A stretch of DNA of 64,000 nucleotides from Microbacterium sp. 10M-3C3 (GTDB lineage: Bacteria > Actinomycetota > Actinomycetes > Actinomycetales > Microbacteriaceae): NCBI RefSeq assembly GCF_003931875.1, contig NZ_CP034245.1:3038001-3102000 (forward strand), given 5' to 3'. Within the stretch, counting starts at the first letter, position 1. Every line of letters starts with the position of its first letter. A model generated the notes under the pieces. It made no database searches and was not told where the DNA came from. It saw nothing but the letters and a program-made list of their open reading frames with translations. Positions 52,060-59,884 of the stretch are shown here, one piece after another. A program made the position numbers and the translations under genes.

Positions 52060-52094
52060 CCCCGCCGCCGGCGCGCGCAGCGCGGCCGAACACA

Positions 52095-52155
52095 GGCGAA
52101 TCGGCCGGATGCAGGAGGAATTCGCGCAGAACGTACTGATTCGGGCCGATTCGCC
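52095..52155. repeat. Palindromic element family B, copy 2
   Basis: GGCGAATCGGCCGGATGCAG (52095-52114) faces GGCCGATTCGCC (52144-52155). It lies in the gap between the regulator and the convergent cytochrome gene. Confidence 0.8.
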
Positions 52156-52159
52156 CGCA

Positions 52160-52523
52160 CCGGGTGCGACGCCAGCCCGGACGCGGGCGCGGATGCGGAC
52201 GCGGGCGCGGGCGCGGACGCGGACGCGGATGCGGCGAGCCGGACGTGGGCGACCATCGTGGAGCGGACGCGGACGCGGACGCGGACGCGGATGCGGCGAG
52301 CCGGACGTGGGCGACCATCCGTGGAGCGGATTTGGCGACGGACGCGGGCGCGGATGCGGCGAGCCGGAGCATCCGAATCCGCGGCCGCCGTCCGAGTCCG
52401 CGCTCGGCACGCGCGCACCGTCGGAGGATCGCGTCGGCGTCGGAGGATCCGCGCCCCACGCTCCGACGCACGCGCGAACCTCCGACGCAGCGGTCGCGGC
52501 GCGGCGCAGCGTGCGCGGCGGGG
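52160..52523. repeat. Non-coding GC-rich repeat tract
   Basis: A gap without a convincing gene. It contains GGACGC/GGGCGC hexamer runs and three direct copies of a roughly 62-bp period whose core GATGCGGCGAGCCGGA starts at 52228, 52290 and 52353 (the third is degenerate). Further on, GCGTCGGAGG (about 52437) and CCTCCGACGC (about 52484) form an inverted repeat that may terminate the convergent cytochrome transcript. Confidence 0.6.
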
Positions 52524-54254
52524 TCAGCGGCCCTTGACCGTGCCGAAGAGGCGCGCGATCGGCACGAGGACGAGCGGACGGGCGGCGATCCAGCCGGCGG
52601 CCATCACCACGAGCGATGCCACGAAGATCCAGAACCCCGTCCAGTTCACCGCATCCTGCGCCGCGTACATGTGGTTGAGGTTGCGGAGGGCGCCTGTCGC
52701 GAACACGAGCGCGACGTGTACGACGATGAACGCGACGAAGTACAGCATGACCGGGTAGTGCACCTTGCGCGCCCACTCGACCGGATACAGCCGGTTGAGA
52801 GTCGCCGCGTTCTTCGGCCACAGCCCCGACATGCGCACGCCCGTGACGATCGCCAGCGGCGCGGCGATGAACGTCGTCGCGAAGTACGCGAGCTGCTGCA
52901 GGCTGTTGTAGTTCACCCAGCCGTTCTCGGTCGGCCAGTCGAGCGACACGTACTGCAGGCCCGCCGAGATCGCGTTGGGGACGACCTCCCATGAGGTCGG
53001 CACGATGCGCATCCACTGGCCGGTCACGAAGAGCAGCACGATGAACACGACGCCGTTGAGCACCCACAGCAGGTCGATCGCCTGGTGCGTCCACAGCGCG
53101 AGGCTGATCTTGCGCTTCTTGTTGCCGCGCGGCGACCAGAAGATGCTGGGCCGCTTCTCGCGCCGCACCTGCAGCCCCGTGCGGATGATCAGCAGCATGA
53201 AGAAGCCGTTGAGGAAGTGCTGCCACCCGAGCCACGCCGGAAGCCCGACCGGCGCGCTCGCGGGCAGGTGGTACTCGCCGGGGAAGGCTGCGAGGAAGTC
53301 CTGACCCGCCGTCGTCGACAGCAGGAATCGCACTGCCGCGACCGCCATGCCCGCCGCGATCAGCAGCGCGGCGCCGACGACGAGCGTCGCACCCGCCCAC
53401 TGGCCGCGCGTGTACGGTCCGATGCGGACCGGCTCGGGCGCCGGCGTGCGCGGGGCGGATGCGGCGGCCCCCGCCCGCACCGTGCGCGGGAACGGCAGCG
53501 GCGGCCGCGGTCCGTCGGGGACGGCCGGCGCTGCGGCGGACGCCGGGGCGAGCTCGACCGCGGATGCGGCGGGCGCCGGCGCGGCCGCGGCGGGCTCGGA
53601 CGCCGGGGCCGGCGCATCCGTGTCGACCGACGCGGCAGCCGTGTGCGACGCCGCCCGCGGCGCCTCGGCGGGAGGGGCGACGGACGCGGGTGCGGCGATG
53701 CCCGCGGGCGGCCACGGCTCGCCGCCGGGCACGCGCGGCAGGCCGCGGCGCAGCATCCGCCCGCCCACCGCAGCGGTCGCGGCGACCTCGGTCTCGGGCG
53801 GCCGCGACGACCCGGCCTCCCGGACATCGGATGCGGCGGGCTCGGGCGCCGCGACCGGCGCGGCGTTGCGGGCGCCGCCCGCGCTCGCGGGCGCGAAGTC
53901 CGCGCCCGGCTGCACGAAATCCGCCCGCGATCCGGCGGACGCCGCCGCGGGCGGCCACGCCTCGCCGCCGGGCACACGCGGAAGGCCGCGGCGCAGCGCC
54001 GGTGCGGCGGCCGTCCGGGCGCGACCCGTGCTCGCGGGCGCAGCATCCACGGCCGGCGGCACCGGATCCGCCCGCAACCCGTCCGCTCCGGAGCCCGCTC
54101 CCTTCGCAACCGCCACCGCCGAGGATGCAGCGACCCCATCCGCAGCCGCCTCCGCCGGAGCCGGAGCGGGCTCGGCCGCGCCCACGGCATCGGCGGGAGG
54201 CCACGGCTCGCCGCCGCGCACGCGCGGCAAACCGCGCCGGAGCGCCGGGCTCAC
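52524..54254 (-). CDS. Membrane cytochrome b (b561/b6-like) with repeated N-terminal motif, coupled to etfA
   Basis: 576 residues. The first roughly 265 are Ala/Pro-rich and disordered, with three copies of LRRGLPRVPGGEPWPP-like motifs near residues 5-20, 86-102 and 167-183. The C-terminal half has about 5-6 membrane helices of the cytochrome b561 fold, with candidate haem His in GWQHFLNGF, LWTHQAIDLLW, KVHYPVMLYF and FIVVHVALVF. GTG 54254 overlaps the etfA stop, so it is made with the electron-transfer flavoprotein. A membrane electron carrier that takes electrons from ETF is a reasonable inference; ETF:quinone oxidoreductase itself is not in the window. Confidence 0.8.
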   Translation of the reverse strand: MSPALRRGLPRVRGGEPWPPADAVGAAEPAPAPAEAAADGVAASSAVAVAKGAGSGADGLRADPVPPAVDAAPASTGRARTAAAPALRRGLPRVPGGEAWPPAAASAGSRADFVQPGADFAPASAGGARNAAPVAAPEPAASDVREAGSSRPPETEVAATAAVGGRMLRRGLPRVPGGEPWPPAGIAAPASVAPPAEAPRAASHTAAASVDTDAPAPASEPAAAAPAPAASAVELAPASAAAPAVPDGPRPPLPFPRTVRAGAAASAPRTPAPEPVRIGPYTRGQWAGATLVVGAALLIAAGMAVAAVRFLLSTTAGQDFLAAFPGEYHLPASAPVGLPAWLGWQHFLNGFFMLLIIRTGLQVRREKRPSIFWSPRGNKKRKISLALWTHQAIDLLWVLNGVVFIVLLFVTGQWMRIVPTSWEVVPNAISAGLQYVSLDWPTENGWVNYNSLQQLAYFATTFIAAPLAIVTGVRMSGLWPKNAATLNRLYPVEWARKVHYPVMLYFVAFIVVHVALVFATGALRNLNHMYAAQDAVNWTGFWIFVASLVVMAAGWIAARPLVLVPIARLFGTVKGR

Positions 54255-55222
54255 TTCTTGCGTTCCTCGAGCGCCGCGATCAGCTGCGGCACGACCGTGA
54301 AGACGTCGCCGACGACGCCGAAGTCGGCGATCGAGAAGATCGGGGCGTCGGGATCCTTGTTGATCGCGACGATGGTCTTGGCCGTCTGCATCCCCGCGCG
54401 GTGCTGGATCGCCCCGGATATGCCGAGGGCGACATACAGCTGCGGCGACACGGAGACGCCCGTCTGACCGACCTGCGCGGTCGAGGCGATGTACCCGGCG
54501 TCGACGGCCGCTCGCGAGGCGCCGACGGCGGCGCCGAGCGCGTCGGCGAGCTGCTCGACGAGCGCGAACCTCTCCGCCGAGCCGAGCCCGCGGCCGCCCG
54601 ACACCACGCGCGCGGCCCCCCGCAGCTCGGGTCGGGCGGAGGTCGCGACAGCGGCCTCGAAGCCGTCGACGTGCGCGGCGGGCGCCCCGGATGCGGCGAC
54701 GTCGAGACGCTCGATCGCGGGTGCGTCCACCCCGGCGGCGCGCGCGTCGACGGCCCCCTGGCGGACGGTCACCACGAGCGGGCCGAAGGTGGCGGCGGCG
54801 GTCGTCGTGTACGCACCGCCGTAGACGGAGTGCTCGGCGACGACGCCCTCGTCGTCGCGCACGACGCCGACCGCGTCGGCGGCGAGGGCGAGACGCAGGC
54901 GCGCGGCCAGGCGGCCCGCCGCATCGCGTCCCTCGATCGAGTTCGCCACGAGCACGGCGTCGGGCTGCACGGCCGCCACCGCGGCGGCGAGCGCGTCGAC
55001 CACGGGGACGGTGAGCGCCGCGGCGTCGGCGTCGGCCACCAGGACGCGGGCGGCACCGAGCGCGCCCGCGGCGGCGGCGAGCGCGTCGCCGCTTCCCGCC
55101 GGCGCGACCACGAGCGCGACCGGCGTGCCGATACCGGCGGCGGCGCCGATCAGGCCCGCGGCCGACGACGCGAGCGCGCCGTCGGGCGTCGTCTCGGCGA
55201 GCACCAGGATGTCGTTCGTCAT
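54251..55222 (-). CDS. etfA: Electron transfer flavoprotein alpha subunit
   Basis: Carries FAD electrons from acyl-CoA dehydrogenases to the membrane. 323 residues. The C-terminal FAD domain has VVSGGRGLGSAERF, IASTAQVGQTGVSVSPQLYVALGISGAIQHRAGMQ and TIVAINKDPDAPIFSIADFGVVGDVF, all diagnostic. The N-terminal part (ILVLAETTPDGAL...) is the variable ETF domain. It is separated from etfB by 11 bp and coupled to the downstream cytochrome gene. An acyl-CoA dehydrogenase operon lies at 58388-59587. Confidence 0.95.
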   Translation of the reverse strand: MTNDILVLAETTPDGALASSAAGLIGAAAGIGTPVALVVAPAGSGDALAAAAGALGAARVLVADADAAALTVPVVDALAAAVAAVQPDAVLVANSIEGRDAAGRLAARLRLALAADAVGVVRDDEGVVAEHSVYGGAYTTTAAATFGPLVVTVRQGAVDARAAGVDAPAIERLDVAASGAPAAHVDGFEAAVATSARPELRGAARVVSGGRGLGSAERFALVEQLADALGAAVGASRAAVDAGYIASTAQVGQTGVSVSPQLYVALGISGAIQHRAGMQTAKTIVAINKDPDAPIFSIADFGVVGDVFTVVPQLIAALEERKK

Positions 55223-55233
55223 ATCGTCGCCCC

Positions 55234-56010
55234 TCACGCCAGCCGGTTCTGCACGAGGAAGTCGGCGAGCTGCGTGCCCGCGTCTCCCTCGTCGACGATC
55301 TTCGTCCCCGCCGCGCGGGGCGGGCGCTGCGCGACCGACACCATGATCGCCCGCGGCACCGAGAAGTCCTCGGGGTCGACGCCGAGGTCGGCGGCCGTCA
55401 GCGTCTCGAACGGCTTCTTCTTGGCCGCCATGATGCCCTTGAAGTTCGGGAACCGGGCGTCCGGCAGCGCCTCGGTGATCGAGATCACGGCGGGAAGCGG
55501 CGCCGAGACCGACACCGTCCCGGCGTCGGACGCGCGCGTACCCGCGACGCGGTCGTCGGCGACGTCGACGCTCGTGAGCGCCGTCAGCTGCGGGAGGGCG
55601 AGGTGCTCGGCGAGCATCGCGGGGAGCACACCGCCCGCGCCGTCGGTGGAGAGGTTGCCGGTGACGACGAGATCGGCCCCGGCGCGACGGACGGCGGCGG
55701 CGAGCACGTCGGCGGTCAGCGACAGGTCGGCGCCGTGGAGCTTCTCGTCCGCCACGTGCACGGCGGAGCTCGCGCCCATCGCGAGAGCCTTCCGCAGCGT
55801 CGCAGCGGCCGACTCGGGGGCCATCATGATCGCGACGACCTCGGTGCCCGCGTGCGCGTCGGCGTACGACAGCGCGACCTCGAGCGCGCGCTCGCCGATC
55901 TCGTCGAGCACGGCCTCGGATGCACCGCGATCGGCCAGTCCGGTCTCCAGATCGAGGGTGCGATCCCCCCACGTGTCGGGCACTTCTTTCACGAGAACGA
56001 CGATCCTCAT
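55234..56010 (-). CDS. etfB: Electron transfer flavoprotein beta subunit
   Basis: 258 residues. MRIVVLVKEVPDTWGDRTLDLETG at the N terminus and DGAGGVLPAMLAEHLALPQLT, LPAVISITEALPDARFPNFKGIMAAKKKPFETLT are the ETF-beta hallmarks (AMP-binding and the recognition-loop region). It is the first gene of etfB-etfA-cytochrome b, divergent from a MarR-family regulator 99 bp away that probably controls it. Confidence 0.95.
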   Translation of the reverse strand: MRIVVLVKEVPDTWGDRTLDLETGLADRGASEAVLDEIGERALEVALSYADAHAGTEVVAIMMAPESAAATLRKALAMGASSAVHVADEKLHGADLSLTADVLAAAVRRAGADLVVTGNLSTDGAGGVLPAMLAEHLALPQLTALTSVDVADDRVAGTRASDAGTVSVSAPLPAVISITEALPDARFPNFKGIMAAKKKPFETLTAADLGVDPEDFSVPRAIMVSVAQRPPRAAGTKIVDEGDAGTQLADFLVQNRLA

Positions 56011-56109
56011 CGATGGGGCTCCTCACGTCGGATCGAGTCTAGGCGGCGCGCCCGCCGCGCCCTCGGCGTGCCGGCGACGGCCGGATACCGTGGGCGCAGG
56101 GGAGGCGTC

Positions 56110-56637
56110 ATGGTCAAGCGGCTGCGGGTGGATCCGATCGCCGAGGCGAAGCGGCAGTGGCTCGCGCACGGCTGGGATGCGGCGGCCGACGGCATGACGA
56201 CGGTCATCTCGCTCGTGCGGGCGCAGCAGCTCGCGTTCGCGCGCATCGACGCCGCGCTGCGTCCGCTCGACCTCACCTTCGCGAGGTTCGAGCTGCTGCG
56301 GATGCTCGCCTTCACGCGGGAGGGCCGCATCCCGCTCGCGAGCGCCGTGGCCCGGCTGCAGGTGCACGCGACGAGCGTGACGAGCACGGTCGAGCGGCTC
56401 GCCCGCGACGGGCTCGTGCGCCGCGAGCCGCACCCGACCGACGGCCGGGCGGCCCTGCTCGTGCTGACCGACGCCGGACGCGCGCGCGTCGACGAGGCGA
56501 CGACGGCGCTCAACGCCGTGTTCGCCGACCTCGGCTTCGACGACGGCGACGAGCGCGAACTCGTGCGCATCATCGCGCGGTTCCGCAGGAACGCCGGCGA
56601 CTTCGCCGACCCCGCGCCGCAGCCGCCGCCCCTGTGA
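56110..56637 (+). CDS. MarR-family transcriptional regulator
   Basis: 175 residues from ATG 56110, preceded by GGGGAGG. The winged-helix segment TFARFELLRMLAFTREGRIPLASAVARLQVHATSVTSTVERLARDGLVRREPHPTDGRAALLVLTDAG is canonical. The N terminus DPIAEAKRQWLAHGWDAAADGM resembles MarR proteins linked to acyl-CoA and fatty-acid genes (inference). It is divergent from etfB and convergent with the enoyl-CoA hydratase gene; the etf operon is the likely target. No clear operator stands out in 56011-56109. Confidence 0.86.
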   Translation: MVKRLRVDPIAEAKRQWLAHGWDAAADGMTTVISLVRAQQLAFARIDAALRPLDLTFARFELLRMLAFTREGRIPLASAVARLQVHATSVTSTVERLARDGLVRREPHPTDGRAALLVLTDAGRARVDEATTALNAVFADLGFDDGDERELVRIIARFRRNAGDFADPAPQPPPL

Positions 56638-56697
56638 GCCGGCCCCGCATGACGGCCGGCCCGGCCGGCCGACCCGCGCGCGACGTGTCCCCGGCGC

Positions 56698-57474
56698 TCA
56701 CCGGTGGGTGAACCCGGGGGCGCGCTTCTCGCGGAAGGCGGCCATGCCCTCCTTCTGGTCGGCGGTGGCGAACAGTGACGCGAACACGGTGCTCTCGTAG
56801 CGGAGCCCCTCCGCGAGCGGCGTCTCGAGTGCCGCATCCAGGGCCGCCTTCGCGGCGTACAGCGACGGCAGCGACCGCGCGGCGATCTGGTCGGCGACCT
56901 CCCCCGCGACCGTCAGCAGGTCGGCGGCGGGGACGACGCGCGAGACGAGGCCCGCCCGCTCGGCCTCGTCGGCCAGCATCCGGCGCCCGGTCAGCACGAG
57001 GTCGGCGGCCTTGTAGAAGCCGATCGCGCGCACGAGCCGCTGGCTGCCGCCCATTCCGGGGATGACGCCGAGCGTGATCTCCGGCTGGCCGAACTGCGCC
57101 GTGTCGGCGGCGAGCACGATGTCGCACATGAGGGCGAGCTCGCAGCCGCCGCCCAGGGCGTAGCCGGCGACGGCGGCGATCACCGGCGTGCGCACGGCCG
57201 CGAACCGGCTCCACGCGCCGAAGTGCTCGTCGAGCACCATGTCGACGGAGGACTTGCCCTCCATCTCCTTGATGTCGGCGCCGGCGGCGAACGCGCGCTC
57301 GGAGCCCGTCACGACGATCGCCCCGACGCCGCGGTCGGCGTCGAACGCCTCGGCGGCGGCCACGATCTCGCGCATCGCCTGCGTGTTCAGGGCGTTGAGC
57401 GCATCCGGGCGGTTCAGCGTGATCCAGCCGACGCGGCCCTTCTGCTCGACGATGATCGTCTCGTATGCCGTCAT
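56698..57474 (-). CDS. Enoyl-CoA hydratase
   Basis: Hydrates 2-enoyl-CoA; in this operon probably methacrylyl-CoA. 258 residues of the crotonase family. Oxyanion-hole segments are [14 protein letters not shown] and [16 protein letters not shown] with the first catalytic Glu; [17 protein letters not shown] carries the second. [27 protein letters not shown] [23 protein letters not shown] opens the domain. ATG 57474 overlaps the upstream dehydrogenase stop. It is the last gene of a three-gene operon. Confidence 0.92.
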   Translation of the reverse strand: MTAYETIIVEQKGRVGWITLNRPDALNALNTQAMREIVAAAEAFDADRGVGAIVVTGSERAFAAGADIKEMEGKSSVDMVLDEHFGAWSRFAAVRTPVIAAVAGYALGGGCELALMCDIVLAADTAQFGQPEITLGVIPGMGGSQRLVRAIGFYKAADLVLTGRRMLADEAERAGLVSRVVPAADLLTVAGEVADQIAARSLPSLYAAKAALDAALETPLAEGLRYESTVFASLFATADQKEGMAAFREKRAPGFTHR

Positions 57475-58391
57475 GACACCCCTCGCGCTGCGCTCTCCGA
57501 CCGGATGGAGTGGATCACCCCGGAGAAATCCTGCCCGGCGCCGGGCCCGGATGCGAAGGCCTTGTAGATCTCGCGGGCGAGCAGCCCCATGCGGGCCTCG
57601 ACGCCCGTCTCGGCGATCGCGCGCTCGGCGAGCCCGAGATCCTTGGCCATGAGCGCGCCGGCGAAGCCCGGGCGGTAGTCGTGCGACGCGGGACTGGTCG
57701 GCACGATGTCGGGCACGGGGCAGTTCACCGTGAGCGCCCAGCACTGCCCCGACGCGTGCGCCGCGACGTCGTACAGCGCTTCGGGCGCGAGGCCGAGCCG
57801 CTCGCCGAGGACGAAGGCCTCGGCCACGACGATCTGGCTGACGCCGAGGATCATGTTGTTGCACATCTTCGCCGCCTGCCCGAGGCCGGCGCCGCCGCAG
57901 TGGACGATGCGCGCGCCCATCGCCTCCAGCAGGGGCCGCACCTCGTCGAGGTCGGATGCGGCGCCGCCGACCATGAACGCGAGCGTGCCGTTCTCCGCCC
58001 CCACGACGCCGCCGGAGACCGGGGCGTCGAGGCTGCGGTGGCCGGCCGCCTCGGCGAGCGCGTGCGCCGCGCGCGCGTCGTCGACGGCGATCGTCGAGCA
58101 GTCGACGAAGAGGGTGCCGGACGCCGCGGCGGCGAGGAGGCCTACCGCGGCGTCGTCGCCGCGGTAGGCCGAGAGCACGTGCGCCCCCTCGGGGAACATC
58201 GTGAAGACGACCGCGGCGCCGGCCGCCGCATCCGCGCCCGACTCCGCGACCGCGAGGCCGCGCTCGCGCGCCGCATCACGGGCTGCCGGGACGACGTCGA
58301 ACACCCTCACGTCGTGCCCGGCGGCGGCCAGATTCGCCGCCATCGGCAGGCCCATGTGTCCGAGGCCGAGGAAGGCGATGCGCCCGGTCAT
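57471..58391 (-). CDS. mmsB: 3-hydroxyisobutyrate dehydrogenase
   Basis: Oxidises 3-hydroxyisobutyrate to methylmalonate semialdehyde with NAD in valine degradation. 306 residues. The Rossmann motif [20 protein letters not shown] opens the protein. [22 protein letters not shown] is the substrate signature, and the catalytic Lys lies in [13 protein letters not shown]. Both ends overlap neighbouring genes by 4 bp. The next enzyme, MmsA, and a 3-hydroxyisobutyryl-CoA hydrolase are not encoded in this window. Confidence 0.92.
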   Translation of the reverse strand: MTGRIAFLGLGHMGLPMAANLAAAGHDVRVFDVVPAARDAARERGLAVAESGADAAAGAAVVFTMFPEGAHVLSAYRGDDAAVGLLAAAASGTLFVDCSTIAVDDARAAHALAEAAGHRSLDAPVSGGVVGAENGTLAFMVGGAASDLDEVRPLLEAMGARIVHCGGAGLGQAAKMCNNMILGVSQIVVAEAFVLGERLGLAPEALYDVAAHASGQCWALTVNCPVPDIVPTSPASHDYRPGFAGALMAKDLGLAERAIAETGVEARMGLLAREIYKAFASGPGAGQDFSGVIHSIRSESAARGVS

Positions 58392-59587
58392 GCCGCCCGC
58401 CCGTCGGTGCCGCGAGCCTCGCTCCCCAGGACGCTCCGGGCGATCACGAGGCGCATGATCTCGTTCGTGCCCTCGAGGATCTGGTGCACGCGCAGGTCGC
58501 GCACGATCTTCTCGATGCCGTAGTCGGCGAGGTAGCCGTAGCCGCCGTGCAGCTGCAGCGCCTCGTTGGCGACGCGGAAGCCGACGTCTGTCGCGAAGCG
58601 CTTGGCCATCGCCGCGCGCGCCGACGCGTCGGGGGTGCCGGCGTCCACAGCGACCGCCGCGTCGTGCACGAGCAGGCGCGCAGCGCTCAGCTCGGTGGCC
58701 ATGTCGGCGACCGCGAACATCACGGCCTGCTTCTGCGCGAGGGCCTCGCCGAACGTGAAGCGCTCGTGCACGTAGCGCACCGCGCGGTCCAGCGCCTCGC
58801 GGGCGCCGCCGAGCGAGCACGCGGCGATGTTGATGCGGCCGCCGTCGAGCGCCTGCATCGCGATCGCGAAACCGCGCCCCTCCGTGCCGAGCATCGCGGA
58901 CGCCGGCACTCGGACCTCGTCGAGGATGACGGGGCGGGTGGGCTGCGCGCGCCAGCCCATCTTGTGCTCGGGCGGCCCGAACGAAAGCCCGTCGGCGTCG
59001 GCGGGCACGAGGAACGCGCTGATGCCGCGCGCACCCGGCTCGCCGGTGCGGGCCATGACGACGTACACGGCGGCCGAACCGGCGCCCGAGATGAACTGCT
59101 TGACGCCGGTCAGCACGAACTCGTCGCCCTGGCGGATGGCGGAGGTCGTGATGGCCGCCGCATCCGATCCGGCGCCGGGCTCGGTGAGGCAATACGCGCT
59201 CAGGTCGGTCATCGCCGCGAGACCCGGCAGCCAGCGCTTCCGCTGGTCGGGCGTGCCGTGGCGGTCGATCATCGTGGCGACCATGTTGTGGATCGAGATG
59301 TACGACGCGATCGCGGGGTCGGCCGCGGCGAGCTCCTCGAAGATCGGCACCGCGTCGGCGCGGCCGAGGCCCGTGCCGCCGACGTCGGGGCGCACGAACA
59401 GCGCGCCGAGCCCGAGCTCGCCGCCGCGGCGGAGGCTCTCGAGCGGCAGCTCCTCGTCCCGGTCGCGCTGGAGCGCGTGCGGGGCGAGTTCGGCGGCCGC
59501 GTACTCGCGGACGGCCTCGACGATGGCAGCTCGTTCCTCGTCGCTGATGGCGACCGGCTCGAGCACGGGGACAGGGGTGGCGTCCAT
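58388..59587 (-). CDS. Acyl-CoA dehydrogenase, probably isobutyryl-CoA dehydrogenase
   Basis: FAD enzyme of 399 residues that introduces the 2,3 double bond and passes electrons to ETF. AYCLTEPGAGSDAAAITTSA and FISGAGSAAVYVVMARTG are the FAD and substrate strands. LQLHGGYGYLADYGIEKIVRDLRVHQILEGTNEIMRL holds the catalytic Glu region. Context with mmsB and a crotonase points to valine-derived isobutyryl-CoA, though other short branched acyl-CoAs are possible. ATG 59587 is the operon start. A near-palindrome at 59633-59650 lies in its promoter region. Confidence 0.9.
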   Translation of the reverse strand: MDATPVPVLEPVAISDEERAAIVEAVREYAAAELAPHALQRDRDEELPLESLRRGGELGLGALFVRPDVGGTGLGRADAVPIFEELAAADPAIASYISIHNMVATMIDRHGTPDQRKRWLPGLAAMTDLSAYCLTEPGAGSDAAAITTSAIRQGDEFVLTGVKQFISGAGSAAVYVVMARTGEPGARGISAFLVPADADGLSFGPPEHKMGWRAQPTRPVILDEVRVPASAMLGTEGRGFAIAMQALDGGRINIAACSLGGAREALDRAVRYVHERFTFGEALAQKQAVMFAVADMATELSAARLLVHDAAVAVDAGTPDASARAAMAKRFATDVGFRVANEALQLHGGYGYLADYGIEKIVRDLRVHQILEGTNEIMRLVIARSVLGSEARGTDGRAA

Positions 59588-59632
59588 GTGTCGTTCCTCT
59601 CGGATGCGGCGCCTTCGCCGCACCCGCCACAT

Positions 59633-59650
59633 TACTAGGACGCCCTACTA
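59633..59650. promoter_or_regulatory. Near-palindrome upstream of the acyl-CoA dehydrogenase operon
   Basis: TACTAGGAC / GCCCTACTA (59633-59650) is an 18-bp imperfect inverted repeat 46 bp upstream of the start, AT-rich for this genome. A further CTAGGA/TCCTAG pair spans 59635-59658. It is a candidate TetR-type operator; no regulator gene is adjacent. Confidence 0.5.
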
Positions 59651-59687
59651 TCTCCTAGCCCGTCCGCGCTCCTTGCGCGGGGAAGGC

Positions 59688-59750
59688 GGGCGAATCGGCC
59701 GAATGCAGGACGAAAGGACGCGAGACCTGCTGCATCCGGCCGATTCGCCC
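59688..59750. repeat. Palindromic element family B, copy 3
   Basis: A 21-bp arm beginning GGGCGAATCGGCC (59688-59708) pairs with 59730-59750 with one mismatch and is followed by TTTTT. On the plus strand this looks like an intrinsic terminator, although it lies between divergent genes. Confidence 0.85.
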
Positions 59751-59884
59751 TTTTTCGACGGCGACGGGGCGGATGTTCGCGCCGCGTTCACTCGGGCGTC
59801 ACCGAGGGCGGGCAGGGTCGTCCGCGACCCCCGCGCGCGGCAACGCCAGGGGCCGATCCCGAACCCCCTGCACCGAGGACACGC

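Noticed and set aside
51826..52360. A possible CRISPR array
   Set aside because: Repeats are adjacent or have nearly identical intervals rather than unique spacers, the first block is in a coding frame, and no cas gene is present.
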